From assembly GCF_021290985.1 (NCBI RefSeq), contig NZ_JAJOYU010000038.1, forward strand, positions 1 to 41,136: DNA of 41,136 nt. Direction: 5' to 3'. This DNA comes from Rheinheimera soli (GTDB taxonomy: Bacteria; Pseudomonadota; Gammaproteobacteria; Enterobacterales; Alteromonadaceae). Shown one piece after another: positions 17,892 through 27,763 of this stretch. The notes under the pieces were generated by a model, which was given only the letters and a program-made list of their open reading frames with translations, made no database searches and was not told where the DNA came from. Made by a program: the position numbers and the translations under genes. How positions within the stretch are numbered: position 1 is the stretch's first letter; every line of letters starts with the position of its first letter.

Positions 17892-19715
17892 CTAAGGCTG
17901 GGCTTTTAACCATAAAGCCCTTTTTGCTAACTGCTCTGCTGTCGCGTCTTTGTCTTCAGTTAAAGCCCAGCTAGGATCCGCAGTAAAAGTCACTTGAGTG
18001 CTGTAGTTTTTGCCCCGGCTGCTAAAACTCAGCTCTGCGGTATCCCCCACTTTGTAATAGGACAAGGATTTGTCCCATTGAGCTTTAGAGCTTAATTTAT
18101 ACCGCCCCAGTTTCAACAACACATCTCCTTTGTCTACACCAGCCAGATACAAAGGCGTGCCTATCAGCGTGTTGCTGTCGACTTTGAGCTGCTTGTCTTG
18201 TTCGAGCAAAGTAGCCGCAGTTAAAAAAGCCTGTTTAGGTTGAGCTGGTGCTAACTTTAAACCCATTGCGGCAAACAAAGTGTTGAAATCAGGCAGTTGC
18301 TGACCATCGATATAACGGCTAAAGAAGTTCTTTGCAAAATCCGGATTGGCCGTCAGTGTTGCCAAAGCCTGCTGCAAATCCTGCTCAGTGTAAAAGCGGC
18401 CGGTTTTGCCAAAGTCTTGCCACAGTTTTCGCATCAGCAAATCCAGGTTCAGCCCGTCAAACTCAGTACGCAAAGTTAAATCCAGCGCCAGGCCCAACAC
18501 CTCACCATAGGTGTAATAAGAGATGTAACTATTGGCATAGTTAGTCGGGTCCACAGATACAGCAGCATCAACAAAAGGTGCCAGCTCACTCATACCTGTT
18601 GCAGCAAAAAACTGTCGGCCTGGTGATAGTTGAACTCTGTTCAGTGCCGCTACTGTTTTCTCAAGATAAGTGGCTAAATCAAAATGACCAGTGCGGCTTA
18701 AGGTGAGTTTGCCATAGTAGTTGGTCACCCCTTCGGCAAACCATAAATTGCGGCTCATGTTGGCGCGCTGAAAATCAAAAGGTTCTAAATCAACCGGGCG
18801 TAACCGCTCCACATTCCAGGCATGAAAAAACTCGTGCGACAAGGTTTCGATCTGAGCGTAGTTCGCCTCCAGCAATGAACGCTCATCGGTCAGAATAGTA
18901 GAGTTGCGATGCTCCATGCCGTCACCATCTACATAAGGCAGGTAATCGGCAATAAAGACATACTGGCCATAATCAAACTTTGGGTATTCACCAAAGATCT
19001 TTTGTTGCTCTGCCACTACAGCTTTGGCTTTTTCAGTGAAGATATCCAGTTGTTGCTCTGTGCCTTGATGATGCATAACCAGATGAATAGTGGCTTCCGA
19101 CTGATGATCCGCGACTTTCCAGCTACGGCTGCTAAAAGCACTTAATTCAACCGGACTATCCATCAGATACTGTAAATCTGGCGCGGTGTAACTACCGTCG
19201 CTCTGTAATTGCAGCTGAGTGGCTATTTTCCAGCGTGGATCAGGCAAGTCGAACCTCAAGGACGATGGCAAAGTTGCATAGTCATTCGAAAACAACAAAG
19301 TAGCAGGCATATTTAAATGAGCATGAGAGCGGTCGATTTGGTTGTACGTGCCATCGGCTCTGTCACCATAAAGTCGGTAACTCACAATCACAGTGCCATC
19401 ATGCTGGCCCACAGACCATTGACTTGGGCTGATGCGCCGCAGTGGTAATTCTTTGCCAGTACTGTCTGTGGCTTTTAAAGCGTAGATATTTTTGGCGAAA
19501 GCATGAGGTGCATAACGGCCTGGTGAAGCACTGCTCATACTCAGCAACAGATTGGCCGAACTGACTCCGTCAAATCGCGCCTGAATGGCGGCTTCATGAT
19601 GCGCCGCATTAGCAAATGATAACTGATAGCTAACCGCTGGTTTAACTGAGGTTTCTGCTGCCAACAGGCTGAAACTGCACAAAAATACGCAAGACAAGGC
19701 AAAAGACAGGCGCAC
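17892..19715 (-). CDS. M61 family (glycyl) aminopeptidase with PDZ domain
   Basis: Exported zinc metallopeptidase of 607 aa. Order from the chosen start: signal peptide 1-20 (ending LLAA), an N-terminal beta domain (about 25-190), the M61 catalytic domain with zinc motif HEFFH at 294-298 preceded by the substrate-binding GMEHRNST at about 266, then a PDZ-like domain (about 480-570). The longest frame starts at 19892 but adds 59 residues before the hydrophobic signal. A GTG at 19715 has AAGGA seven bases upstream and gives a clean signal peptide. The family removes N-terminal Gly or Ala from peptides. It is divergent from the hxpB-like gene. Confidence 0.87.
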   Translation of the reverse strand: MRLSFALSCVFLCSFSLLAAETSVKPAVSYQLSFANAAHHEAAIQARFDGVSSANLLLSMSSASPGRYAPHAFAKNIYALKATDSTGKELPLRRISPSQWSVGQHDGTVIVSYRLYGDRADGTYNQIDRSHAHLNMPATLLFSNDYATLPSSLRFDLPDPRWKIATQLQLQSDGSYTAPDLQYLMDSPVELSAFSSRSWKVADHQSEATIHLVMHHQGTEQQLDIFTEKAKAVVAEQQKIFGEYPKFDYGQYVFIADYLPYVDGDGMEHRNSTILTDERSLLEANYAQIETLSHEFFHAWNVERLRPVDLEPFDFQRANMSRNLWFAEGVTNYYGKLTLSRTGHFDLATYLEKTVAALNRVQLSPGRQFFAATGMSELAPFVDAAVSVDPTNYANSYISYYTYGEVLGLALDLTLRTEFDGLNLDLLMRKLWQDFGKTGRFYTEQDLQQALATLTANPDFAKNFFSRYIDGQQLPDFNTLFAAMGLKLAPAQPKQAFLTAATLLEQDKQLKVDSNTLIGTPLYLAGVDKGDVLLKLGRYKLSSKAQWDKSLSYYKVGDTAELSFSSRGKNYSTQVTFTADPSWALTEDKDATAEQLAKRALWLKAQP

Positions 19716-19907
19716 TACAATATCCTTTTTTAACAAGTGACGCTTTACCATAGAGCAATTGCACTCAGACTCCAATCTGGATTCTTGCACTTCACCGCAA
19801 AAATAAAGCCAAGCACAGAATTTAGCCTGCGAAAGCGGATAAAGCTGTGGTGCAGAGTGTTGTGCTGTTGAATAATAGACTAGAGACAGCAAAAGAGGGG
19901 CAGTCAG

Positions 19908-20576
19908 GTGGTTCAGGCAGTTATTTTTGATATGGATGGGGTACTAATAGATTCTGAACCTTATTGGGCTGAAGCAGAGCAGCATGTGTTTCGTCAACTC
20001 GGCGTAACTCTGGATCCGGCTATTACGTCACAAACCAGCGGCATGACCACCAGAGCTGTCACCGAACTCTGGTTTAAGCATTCACCCTGGCATGATTTAA
20101 CCATTGAACAAACCGAACAAGCCGTTATTGATTACGTGGCTGCGGCTGTGCTTGAGCGTGGAGTGGTAAAAAAAGGTGTACTAGAGCTATTGCAACAACT
20201 GCAAAACTGGCAAATTCCGGTCGCGCTTGCCACCAATTCACCGGGTTCATTGATGAACACTGTGCTGGATAAACTGCAAATTCGCCGGTACTTTCAGGCG
20301 CTCTGTTCTATCGAGCTGGTGACACAAGGCAAACCCAAACCTGAAATTTATCATCTGGCCGCCAGCAAACTCGGGGTTGCTTCAGAACATTGTCTGGTGT
20401 TTGAAGACTCAGTCACAGGCTTAACCGCAGCCAAAGCAGCAGGTATGAAAGTAGTAGCCCTACCGGCCGAACACCACTGGCACAGGACTGAATACGATCA
20501 GGCCGAAAGCCGCTTAAAATGTTTTAGCGACATTCAGCCAGAGCATTTTCAGTCCTGGGGATTTAGACAAAGCTAA
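19908..20576 (+). CDS. hxpB: HAD hydrolase, hexitol/2-deoxyglucose phosphatase-like
   Basis: Cytoplasmic HAD-superfamily phosphatase of 222 aa with an alpha-helical cap. Motif I is FDMDGVLIDSE with nucleophile D8 and acid/base D10. Motif II is ATNSPG near 107, the motif III Lys is in GKPKPEIY near 143, and motif IV is FEDSVTGL near 168. The LWFKHSPWH cap segment and overall pattern match E. coli HxpB (YniC), which dephosphorylates hexitol and 2-deoxyglucose phosphates. The start is GTG with GAGGGG seven bases upstream. It is convergent with the AraC-type regulator, only five bases between stops, and no terminator is visible. Confidence 0.85.
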   Translation: MVQAVIFDMDGVLIDSEPYWAEAEQHVFRQLGVTLDPAITSQTSGMTTRAVTELWFKHSPWHDLTIEQTEQAVIDYVAAAVLERGVVKKGVLELLQQLQNWQIPVALATNSPGSLMNTVLDKLQIRRYFQALCSIELVTQGKPKPEIYHLAASKLGVASEHCLVFEDSVTGLTAAKAAGMKVVALPAEHHWHRTEYDQAESRLKCFSDIQPEHFQSWGFRQS

Positions 20577-20581
20577 CGGGC

Positions 20582-21781
20582 TTATAACAGCTGTTTATCC
20601 TGCCGATGGGCGGCTCTGAACTGCGCCGGGCTTTGGCCAGTGTTGGCTTTAAAGGCGGTATAAAAAGACGAGCGGGCATTAAAACCTACAGACATAGCGA
20701 TGCTTAACACTGAATCATCGCTTTGTTTGAGCTTTTGTTTGGCAGCTTCTACACGAGCCTGATTCACATACTCAAAAAATGACATCTGCAGGCTTTGATT
20801 TAACGTTTGGGATAAATAGTGCGCAGGCACCGCAAGATGTTCGGCCAGCTTATACAAAGTCAGTGTTTCATCCAGATATAACAACTCAGACTGCATAGTT
20901 TGCTGAAGCTTGGCAGCAATACGTGCAGACTGTTGCTCGCCCAAGGCTGAGCGTTGGTATTTTGTGAGGCCTTGAGCTGCATCTGTGGTTTCAGTTTGAT
21001 CAGGCTTTAACTCTTCCGCTTCAGTGGAAACAGTCTGCAGTTTATAGGTTTCATTAAAGCCCGGTTGCTGCGTTACACCACACCAGGTAACTAACCACAC
21101 TACCAGTAACAAGCAAAACAGCACCACTGCATCCGACAACAATACAGAATTCAAGCGCTCAGCCAGCATCAGGTTCAGCACTGCATAACTCCAACTGAAC
21201 AGTAGCAACAGCACCAGCATTTCCAGCCATGCCAGCCGTTTACCACTGTCTTCGGCAAAGACCTGACGCAGCTTTCGTCTGTAACTTCTGACCCTGCTGA
21301 GTATCAGCCACAGGTAAAAACAACTTTGCCCCAACCATAGCAACACAGCAGCTAAAAATACGATAGCAACCAGCAAAGTGTAACCAGCCACATCTGACAC
21401 CTCAGAAAAAAATAACAACTGCCGCTGCTCATAAGACAAACTCTGGATCAGCACCGCCATTACCCCGGCAAAAACCAAAGGTAAAACATGCCAGCCATCT
21501 GCACCTTTGAAGCGCCAGGGCTGTTCTGCGGTTAAAGCTTTGATGTAGAACCACAAGGCAGGATTCAAAGTAAAAAAAGCCAACGGCATCAGTGCGATGT
21601 ATGTAAAAACCAATGAAGGCCACAGGGTAAAAACCACAGGCCCAGTGGCAATAAAGGCCAATGACAAAAGCACTATGCTCAGCGGCATCAAGTGCTGACT
21701 CTGCTGCAGTTGCAAGCAAAAGTAAGGCACAACCAGCAGCACAATACCCAAGGCCATAGCGGCAAAAATCAACTCAAGCAT
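20582..21781 (-). CDS. AraC-family regulator with N-terminal multi-pass membrane domain
   Basis: Membrane-bound transcription regulator of 399 aa. About seven hydrophobic helices cover residues 5-235, a polar linker spans about 240-285, and an AraC/XylS double helix-turn-helix lies at about 290-395, with the second helix pair around SIAMSVGFNARSSFYTAF and the conserved GQSPAQFR. The start is the ATG at 21781, with AGGGA about nine bases upstream; a TTG directly before it is unlikely. It is divergent from the membrane protein gene at 21963 and probably controls it, because a 7-bp inverted repeat lies between them. The signal sensed is unknown. Confidence 0.88.
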   Translation of the reverse strand: MLELIFAAMALGIVLLVVPYFCLQLQQSQHLMPLSIVLLSLAFIATGPVVFTLWPSLVFTYIALMPLAFFTLNPALWFYIKALTAEQPWRFKGADGWHVLPLVFAGVMAVLIQSLSYEQRQLLFFSEVSDVAGYTLLVAIVFLAAVLLWLGQSCFYLWLILSRVRSYRRKLRQVFAEDSGKRLAWLEMLVLLLLFSWSYAVLNLMLAERLNSVLLSDAVVLFCLLLVVWLVTWCGVTQQPGFNETYKLQTVSTEAEELKPDQTETTDAAQGLTKYQRSALGEQQSARIAAKLQQTMQSELLYLDETLTLYKLAEHLAVPAHYLSQTLNQSLQMSFFEYVNQARVEAAKQKLKQSDDSVLSIAMSVGFNARSSFYTAFKANTGQSPAQFRAAHRQDKQLL

Positions 21782-21863
21782 CAACAGACTTCCCTACCTT
21801 GTCGTTTGCGATGAAGAACCCGATTAGTCTAAGTAATAACAGCTAACTGCGGCATAAAAAACT

Positions 21864-21885
21864 GTCCGCGCTTATAGTCGCGGAC
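21864..21885. repeat. Inverted repeat in the regulator/membrane-protein intergenic region
   Basis: GTCCGCG (21864-21870) and CGCGGAC (21879-21885) are separated by CTTATAGT. The repeat lies about 80 bp from the start codons of both divergent genes. It could be an operator or a leader hairpin. AraC-family proteins usually bind direct repeats; CATAA occurs at 21853, 21888 and 21905, which is the alternative candidate. Confidence 0.4.
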
Positions 21886-21962
21886 GACATAAGCTTCGGC
21901 TTTGCATAAGATTTTATACGAACCCTTACCCCACATTAATTCGTTTTTTTTCAGGAGTCACC

Positions 21963-22661
21963 ATGTCCTTTTACCAAGGCGCGTCCAATTCAGCATCCTT
22001 TTTCACTTTACAACGCTGCGGAGGTTTAGCCTCCATAGGCATGGCTTTGTGTTACTTCACAGTAGCACTGATCTTTTTTGCTGCTTTATCTCAACCTGAA
22101 CAAACAGAACCTTTACTGAGAATTCAATACATAGATCAGCATCAGTTTTTGGTAGCTACAGGTTATGTCATAGGTTATTTGCTGTTTGGTTTTTTACTGG
22201 CCGTGATGGTGATTGCTATCCCTCAGCAGTTGCCTCAGCCGCGGTCTGCCTTAGTGCAAGTTTCAGGGTTGTTTGGCAAGGTTTGGGTGGTCTTAATGAT
22301 GGTGTCTGGCATGATAGCCCTGACAGGTTTGGAGCGAGTGATCAATTTGGTCAATACAGATCCAGATCTCGCCGTAACCCTCTTTTCTGTTATGGGGATG
22401 ATGACCCATGCTCTGGGCGGCGGTATTGAATTGGTGGGTGGTCTGTGGATCCTGCTGTTCAGCCTGGCCGGACTGCAGCAACAACCACAAAAGGCAAAAC
22501 TACATTGGCTTGGTCTGCTCACAGGCAGTTTTGCGATACTAACCGTTTTTCATACCCTGCCTTACCTGAAAGAAGCCTTTGGCTTGTCTCAATTGGTTTG
22601 GCAGTTGTGGTTTGGGGTTGTGTTGTTGCGTCAAATCCAACAGGAGATCACGGCTGAGTAA
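21963..22661 (+). CDS. Uncharacterised multi-pass membrane protein
   Basis: A 232-aa protein with about six hydrophobic segments (about 20-42, 65-85, 105-125, 145-170, 180-197, 205-225). No catalytic motif is recognised. A strong SD (AGGAGTCACC) precedes the ATG. It is divergent from the membrane-anchored AraC regulator, 181 bp away, and is the obvious candidate target of that regulator. It ends before the bidirectional terminator at 22719-22749. The function is not known. Confidence 0.75.
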   Translation: MSFYQGASNSASFFTLQRCGGLASIGMALCYFTVALIFFAALSQPEQTEPLLRIQYIDQHQFLVATGYVIGYLLFGFLLAVMVIAIPQQLPQPRSALVQVSGLFGKVWVVLMMVSGMIALTGLERVINLVNTDPDLAVTLFSVMGMMTHALGGGIELVGGLWILLFSLAGLQQQPQKAKLHWLGLLTGSFAILTVFHTLPYLKEAFGLSQLVWQLWFGVVLLRQIQQEITAE

Positions 22662-22718
22662 AATAAATCGAACAACAGTCCGTTTGTAACCAAGATCAAG
22701 CATTTGAATAACAGAAAA

Positions 22719-22749
22719 CAAAAAGCCCGTCACAAGGACGGGCTTTTTG
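22719..22749. terminator. Bidirectional terminator, membrane protein gene / tRNA operon
   Basis: A 13-bp stem, 22719-22731 with 22737-22749, around ACAAG. The core is GCCCGTC/GACGGGC, with AAAAA and TTTTT flanks and a further T run on the plus strand. It stops the plus-strand membrane protein transcript and the minus-strand tRNA operon, whose last tRNA ends nine bases away. Confidence 0.9.
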
Positions 22750-22757
22750 TTTTTTTA

Positions 22758-22833
22758 TGGTGCCCAGAGGCGGAATCGAACCACCGACACGCGGATTTTC
22801 AATCCGCTGCTCTACCGACTGAGCTATCTGGGC
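22758..22833 (-). tRNA. tRNA-Phe(GAA), third gene of the operon
   Basis: A 76-nt tRNA on the minus strand with acceptor GCCCAGA, D arm AGCTCAGTCGGTAGAGC, anticodon loop TTGAAAA (GAA), T arm GGTTCGATTCC and encoded CCA (22758-22760). It is identical in sequence to the copy at 22970-23045. Confidence 0.97.
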
Positions 22834-22843
22834 AAAACGTGAA

Positions 22844-22919
<76 letters not shown>

Positions 22920-22969
22920 AACCTAAACTGGGTGACAGGATTTGAAAGGAATCACATCACAAAAATTTA

Positions 22970-23045
22970 TGGTGCCCAGAGGCGGAATCGAACCACCGAC
23001 ACGCGGATTTTCAATCCGCTGCTCTACCGACTGAGCTATCTGGGC
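22970..23045 (-). tRNA. tRNA-Phe(GAA), first gene of the operon
   Basis: A 76-nt tRNA on the minus strand, identical to 22758-22833, with anticodon GAA and encoded CCA (22970-22972). It is the promoter-proximal gene, with its 5' end about 11 bp from the -10 box at 23056-23061. Confidence 0.97.
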
Positions 23046-23055
23046 AACGGGGGGT

Positions 23056-23084
23056 ATTAAACGGATTTCGGCGATCCAAGTCAA
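23056..23084 (-). promoter_or_regulatory. Promoter of the tRNA Phe-Thr-Phe operon
   Basis: On the minus strand, -35 TTGACT (23079-23084), a 17-bp spacer and -10 TTTAAT (23056-23061), each one base from consensus. A C-rich discriminator ACCCCCCG follows. Transcription would start within a few bases of the first tRNA. Confidence 0.75.
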
Positions 23085-23183
23085 CTTATTTTTTAGCTGC
23101 TTGAATCGTTAGCTTAATACTTGAGCAAAGAGCGCGTTTTTCATCCCCTTCTTACTCATAGTAACGAAATTTAATTGGCATTT

Positions 23184-23217
23184 AAGCGGACGGGTACAAG
23201 ACCCGCCCCTACAGTGG
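23184..23217. repeat. REP-like intergenic hairpin downstream of kdsA
   Basis: It reads on the minus strand as CACTGTAGGGGCGGGT, loop, ACCCGTCC: an 8-bp stem with one G-U pair. A related element with paired base changes lies after prmC at 28874-28908. It is five bases from the kdsA stop and may help stop or stabilise that mRNA. It looks like a dispersed repeat rather than a simple terminator, since no U run follows. Confidence 0.55.
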
Positions 23218-23221
23218 TTTT

Positions 23222-24905
<1,684 letters not shown>

Positions 24906-24981
24906 CTACTATCCACTACGACAAAAAACAACATCACAAAAAGCATACTTAAAAATACGGCTGTTTTAGCCAAATAGCCCC

Positions 24982-25356
24982 TTAACCAAACAATAAAGGG
25001 GTTTTAGTAATAGCTACTTTGCCCACCAGCGCCAGCCAGCTTAAAGCACCTAAAAAACCTACCCAGCGCATCAGCAGAGTACGGCCTTTTAATGCCATCA
25101 CAGCTAAGCCAATATAAGCAAATAAACCAAAAAGTTTATCGGTCAGCCATGGCGTCTGAAATGGGTATTGCTGAATAGTCAGCATCAGGCCAATAGCCGT
25201 CAGCAGTAACAAGGTGTCCACCACATGAGGCGCAATTTTTAAGAACTTGTTCTGCAACAAAGCCGGGGATTTTAAACTCAGTAAAAACCGCACTGCTAAA
25301 AAAGTAACGCTGAGCGCGATAAACAACATATGAGAATGTTTTAGTGCCATATACAT
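24982..25356 (-). CDS. sirB2: SirB2-family membrane protein
   Basis: A small inner-membrane protein of 124 aa with four hydrophobic helices (about 8-26, 44-62, 76-92, 98-118). It matches the YchQ/SirB2 family in length, topology and position upstream of sirB1. AAGGA lies eight bases before the ATG at 25356. The function is unknown. In E. coli sirB2 follows prmC directly; here the next upstream gene is an HD-GYP regulator, and prmC is 3.6 kb away. Confidence 0.87.
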   Translation of the reverse strand: MYMALKHSHMLFIALSVTFLAVRFLLSLKSPALLQNKFLKIAPHVVDTLLLLTAIGLMLTIQQYPFQTPWLTDKLFGLFAYIGLAVMALKGRTLLMRWVGFLGALSWLALVGKVAITKTPLLFG

Positions 25357-25398
25357 AAAAATAGTCCTTAAAAATCATTTAACGTCTGCGGAATAATA

Positions 25399-25418
25399 AG
25401 GCCACCCGCAGGTGGCCT
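25399..25418 (-). terminator. Hairpin after the HD-GYP regulator gene
   Basis: AGGCCACC (25399-25406) and GGTGGCCT (25411-25418) form an 8-bp stem with a CGCA loop. On the minus strand it is followed by TTATTATT, so a modest intrinsic terminator is likely. It would separate the regulator from sirB2, whose start lies 43 bp further on. Confidence 0.6.
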
Positions 25419-25439
25419 GGAATAAGCTATAACTGCGAC

Positions 25440-26993
25440 TTACTCGTCGTCGGGGTATTTTTGCAGTATTGCTTCGAGTTTGTCGACCCGGGTTTTAAAA
25501 ATTTCGACCAGTTTAGGTTCAAAATGTTTGCCCGACTCGCTGCGGATCTTCTCAAGCACCTGCTCTAAGGTCCAGGCCGATTTATAACAGCGTCTGTGGC
25601 GCAATGCATCATAAACATCAGCTAAAGCAGCAATACGGCCGTAAATATGAATTTCTTCGCCTTTTTTGCCACTGGGATAACCAGAGCCATCCCATTTCTC
25701 ATGGTGATCCTGCGCTATCACAGCACCGGCCTGAATAATGGTACGTTTTGAGTTCTTTAAAATTTCATAGCCTATACTGGCATGGGTTTTCATCACTTCC
25801 CATTCCTGACCATGCAGCTTCATAGGCTTATTTAAAATGCCATCAGGTATACCGACTTTGCCGACATCATGCAAAGGAGACGCAAACATCAGCTTTTCAG
25901 CTTCTTCTTCCGGTAAGCCATAAGCTTTGGCCAAGTCGTAGCAGATAAATGCCACTCGTTTAACGTGATTACCAGTTTCGATAGAGCGGTGTTCTACCGC
26001 TTCACTTAGGCGATACACTATTTCTCGCTGCGTATCTTCAATTTCGCTTTGCAGCTGTACGTTTTCATAAGCAATTTGCACATTTTGTGAAAACAGCTCT
26101 ATTAAACGTTTTTGCGTGTCTGTCATCTGGTTCGGCAAACCAGACACATAAAGCAAAGAACCAGAGGTAAATTTACTGGTGCAATAGGCCACCAGATAAT
26201 TGTCCCGGTATACAATGCTGCGGCTATTTAAGGCCTGATGAAAAGCATCCAGCAAGGCAGGCTCCAGCACATCACTGATCTGTTTTCCCTCCTGTTTTTC
26301 AAACTGGCCTAAACCGGCAAATACCACTAAACGCTCCGGATCAGCATCTTCATTGATATTGCCCGCCACCAAAGAGGAAGTCACCAGTAAGGCATTGTCG
26401 TTACAGCCCAGAATAGAGGTCAGTTGCTGCAATACACCATCAATAAACTGCTCCATCGAATGGGCAGAAAACAAATCAGCAGAGGCGGTAATAATTTTCT
26501 CAAGGCCCTGGCGACTGTGATCAATAGCCAGAATATCTCGATAGGAACGCAGGCTCGACATCACCACAGTAAAGAGTTTTTGTGCCGTCAGCTCAGTTTT
26601 GGATTTGTAGTCGTTGATATCGTAATTGACTATCACCTGACGCTCTGGCGCCTGCCCAGGCTGGCCGGTACGTAAAATAATACGCACATAATGGTTATGC
26701 AGCTCTTCGCGGATATAACGTGCCACCAGTAATCCGGCATCATCGGTTTCCATCACCACATCCAAAAGCACAATGGCAGCATCAGTATGCTTCGCCAGCA
26801 TCTCACGGGCTTCCCGGCCTGAATAAGCGCTGATAAATTCGAGATGTTTGCCCTGAAAGGAAAAGTCACTTAATGCCAGCTTAGTAACGGCATGAACTTC
26901 AGGCTCATCGTCCACTATCAGAACTTTCCAACTACCACGAGAAATCTGCACTACTTCCTCGGGTTCCTCAGCAAATAAAAAATCATTCGCCAT
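25440..26993 (-). CDS. HD-GYP response regulator, probable cyclic di-GMP phosphodiesterase
   Basis: Two-component output protein of 517 aa. A receiver domain (about 22-145) has acidic residues D28/D29 and phospho-acceptor D78. A DUF3369 sensor-like domain follows (about 155-320), then an HD-GYP domain (about 325-510) with HD at 375-376, the HDVGK and QDHHEKWDGSGYP motifs and GYP at 438-440. All metal and signature residues are present, so c-di-GMP hydrolysis is expected, with likely effects on motility or biofilm. A near-perfect SD (AAGGAG, six bases) precedes the ATG. No partner histidine kinase lies nearby. It sits inside the otherwise conserved prmC-sirB2 interval. Confidence 0.93.
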   Translation of the reverse strand: MANDFLFAEEPEEVVQISRGSWKVLIVDDEPEVHAVTKLALSDFSFQGKHLEFISAYSGREAREMLAKHTDAAIVLLDVVMETDDAGLLVARYIREELHNHYVRIILRTGQPGQAPERQVIVNYDINDYKSKTELTAQKLFTVVMSSLRSYRDILAIDHSRQGLEKIITASADLFSAHSMEQFIDGVLQQLTSILGCNDNALLVTSSLVAGNINEDADPERLVVFAGLGQFEKQEGKQISDVLEPALLDAFHQALNSRSIVYRDNYLVAYCTSKFTSGSLLYVSGLPNQMTDTQKRLIELFSQNVQIAYENVQLQSEIEDTQREIVYRLSEAVEHRSIETGNHVKRVAFICYDLAKAYGLPEEEAEKLMFASPLHDVGKVGIPDGILNKPMKLHGQEWEVMKTHASIGYEILKNSKRTIIQAGAVIAQDHHEKWDGSGYPSGKKGEEIHIYGRIAALADVYDALRHRRCYKSAWTLEQVLEKIRSESGKHFEPKLVEIFKTRVDKLEAILQKYPDDE

Positions 26994-27242
26994 GTAACAC
27001 TCCTTAGCTTGCCGCCCGCTTTACTACTGTGTGTTTATTTATATGCGCTAAACAGGGAAGGGTCAAAGCAAAGTCGTTGAAAATATAAATATTTTGGGGT
27101 TGAGGGGCTGGGGTTGTTGAGTGGTTAGTTGTGGGTTAGCAGATACTATCATGTTATGTAGCTTGATTATGGGGCACTCTGTGACTGCTGGTTGTACTGC
27201 AAATTCCAGATGTTAAAGCAATAATCAGATAATAGTCTCGAG

Positions 27243-27380
27243 TCAGCCGTGCGCTTTCAAGGTTCCATCAAATGAGAATAGCGCCTCATAGCCCGAATAT
27301 TTAGCATGGAAATGGGGTGGATTGTGATCATTAAAATACATGGCGATCAGTATTCCATAGAAACGACTGATAACTGGCAT
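27243..27380 (-). CDS. Truncated DUF4160-family gene
   Basis: A 45-aa frame that begins with the DUF4160 signature: MPVISRFYGILIAMYFNDHN followed by PPHFHA. The family is normally about 80 aa; here a stop falls after FDGTLKAHG, and the usual C-terminal half is not found in any frame downstream. A good SD (GAGGA, seven bases) precedes the ATG at 27380, so the short product is probably still translated. DUF4160 genes are often found beside DUF2442 genes in toxin-antitoxin-like pairs; here the neighbour is a YefM-type antitoxin gene 68 bp upstream. Either a decayed gene or a short active form. The rest of the 26994-27448 gap holds nothing else I can support. Confidence 0.7.
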   Translation of the reverse strand: MPVISRFYGILIAMYFNDHNPPHFHAKYSGYEALFSFDGTLKAHG

Positions 27381-27448
27381 TTTATCGTCCTCAGCTTGAG
27401 CTGGATCCCTTTACAACTGATTTCTAATTTCATCCAATTTTATGTCAA

Positions 27449-27691
27449 TCAAGTATTCTGGTTGCCGTGACCTGCTTTGAATTGCGAAATTGATCGATTC
27501 AAATGCTGAGCATTTGCTGGAGAACGGAGTAAATGCACTGTTTCCATCAGGCTGTTGTAATAATTGAGGGACATCACAACGGCATCTTCTGCATCTCGAC
27601 GAGAGATCAGCACTGTATCAGCATCATTCATCACAGAATCTAACAACGCGTTTAAACTATATTCTGCTTCTGCAAAAGACACAGTTCTCAT
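27449..27691 (-). CDS. YefM/Phd-type antitoxin, no toxin partner
   Basis: An 80-aa DNA-binding antitoxin of the Phd/YefM fold, normally binding a YoeB RNase toxin and its own promoter. The N-terminal MRTVSFAEAEYSLNALLDSV and the C-terminal LLRSPANAQHLNRSI are classical YefM. The longest frame starts at 27754, but the ATG at 27691 matches the family start exactly. The normal acidic ELIE-like tail is missing and the protein ends GNQNT. A one-base shift would give EYLID, so a small frameshift near the end is possible. No YoeB, RelE or other toxin gene follows; a truncated DUF4160 gene does. Confidence 0.82.
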   Translation of the reverse strand: MRTVSFAEAEYSLNALLDSVMNDADTVLISRRDAEDAVVMSLNYYNSLMETVHLLRSPANAQHLNRSISQFKAGHGNQNT

Positions 27692-27763
27692 AAAACTTCC
27701 AATCTGTAACTTATGGAACAAGTATAGGCTCGAAGCCCTTATTTTGGATAACAATTAATAGGG

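Noticed and set aside
21902..22099. Alternative plus-strand frame at the start of the membrane protein gene
   Set aside because: It lacks an SD and is out of frame with the well-supported gene beginning at 21963.
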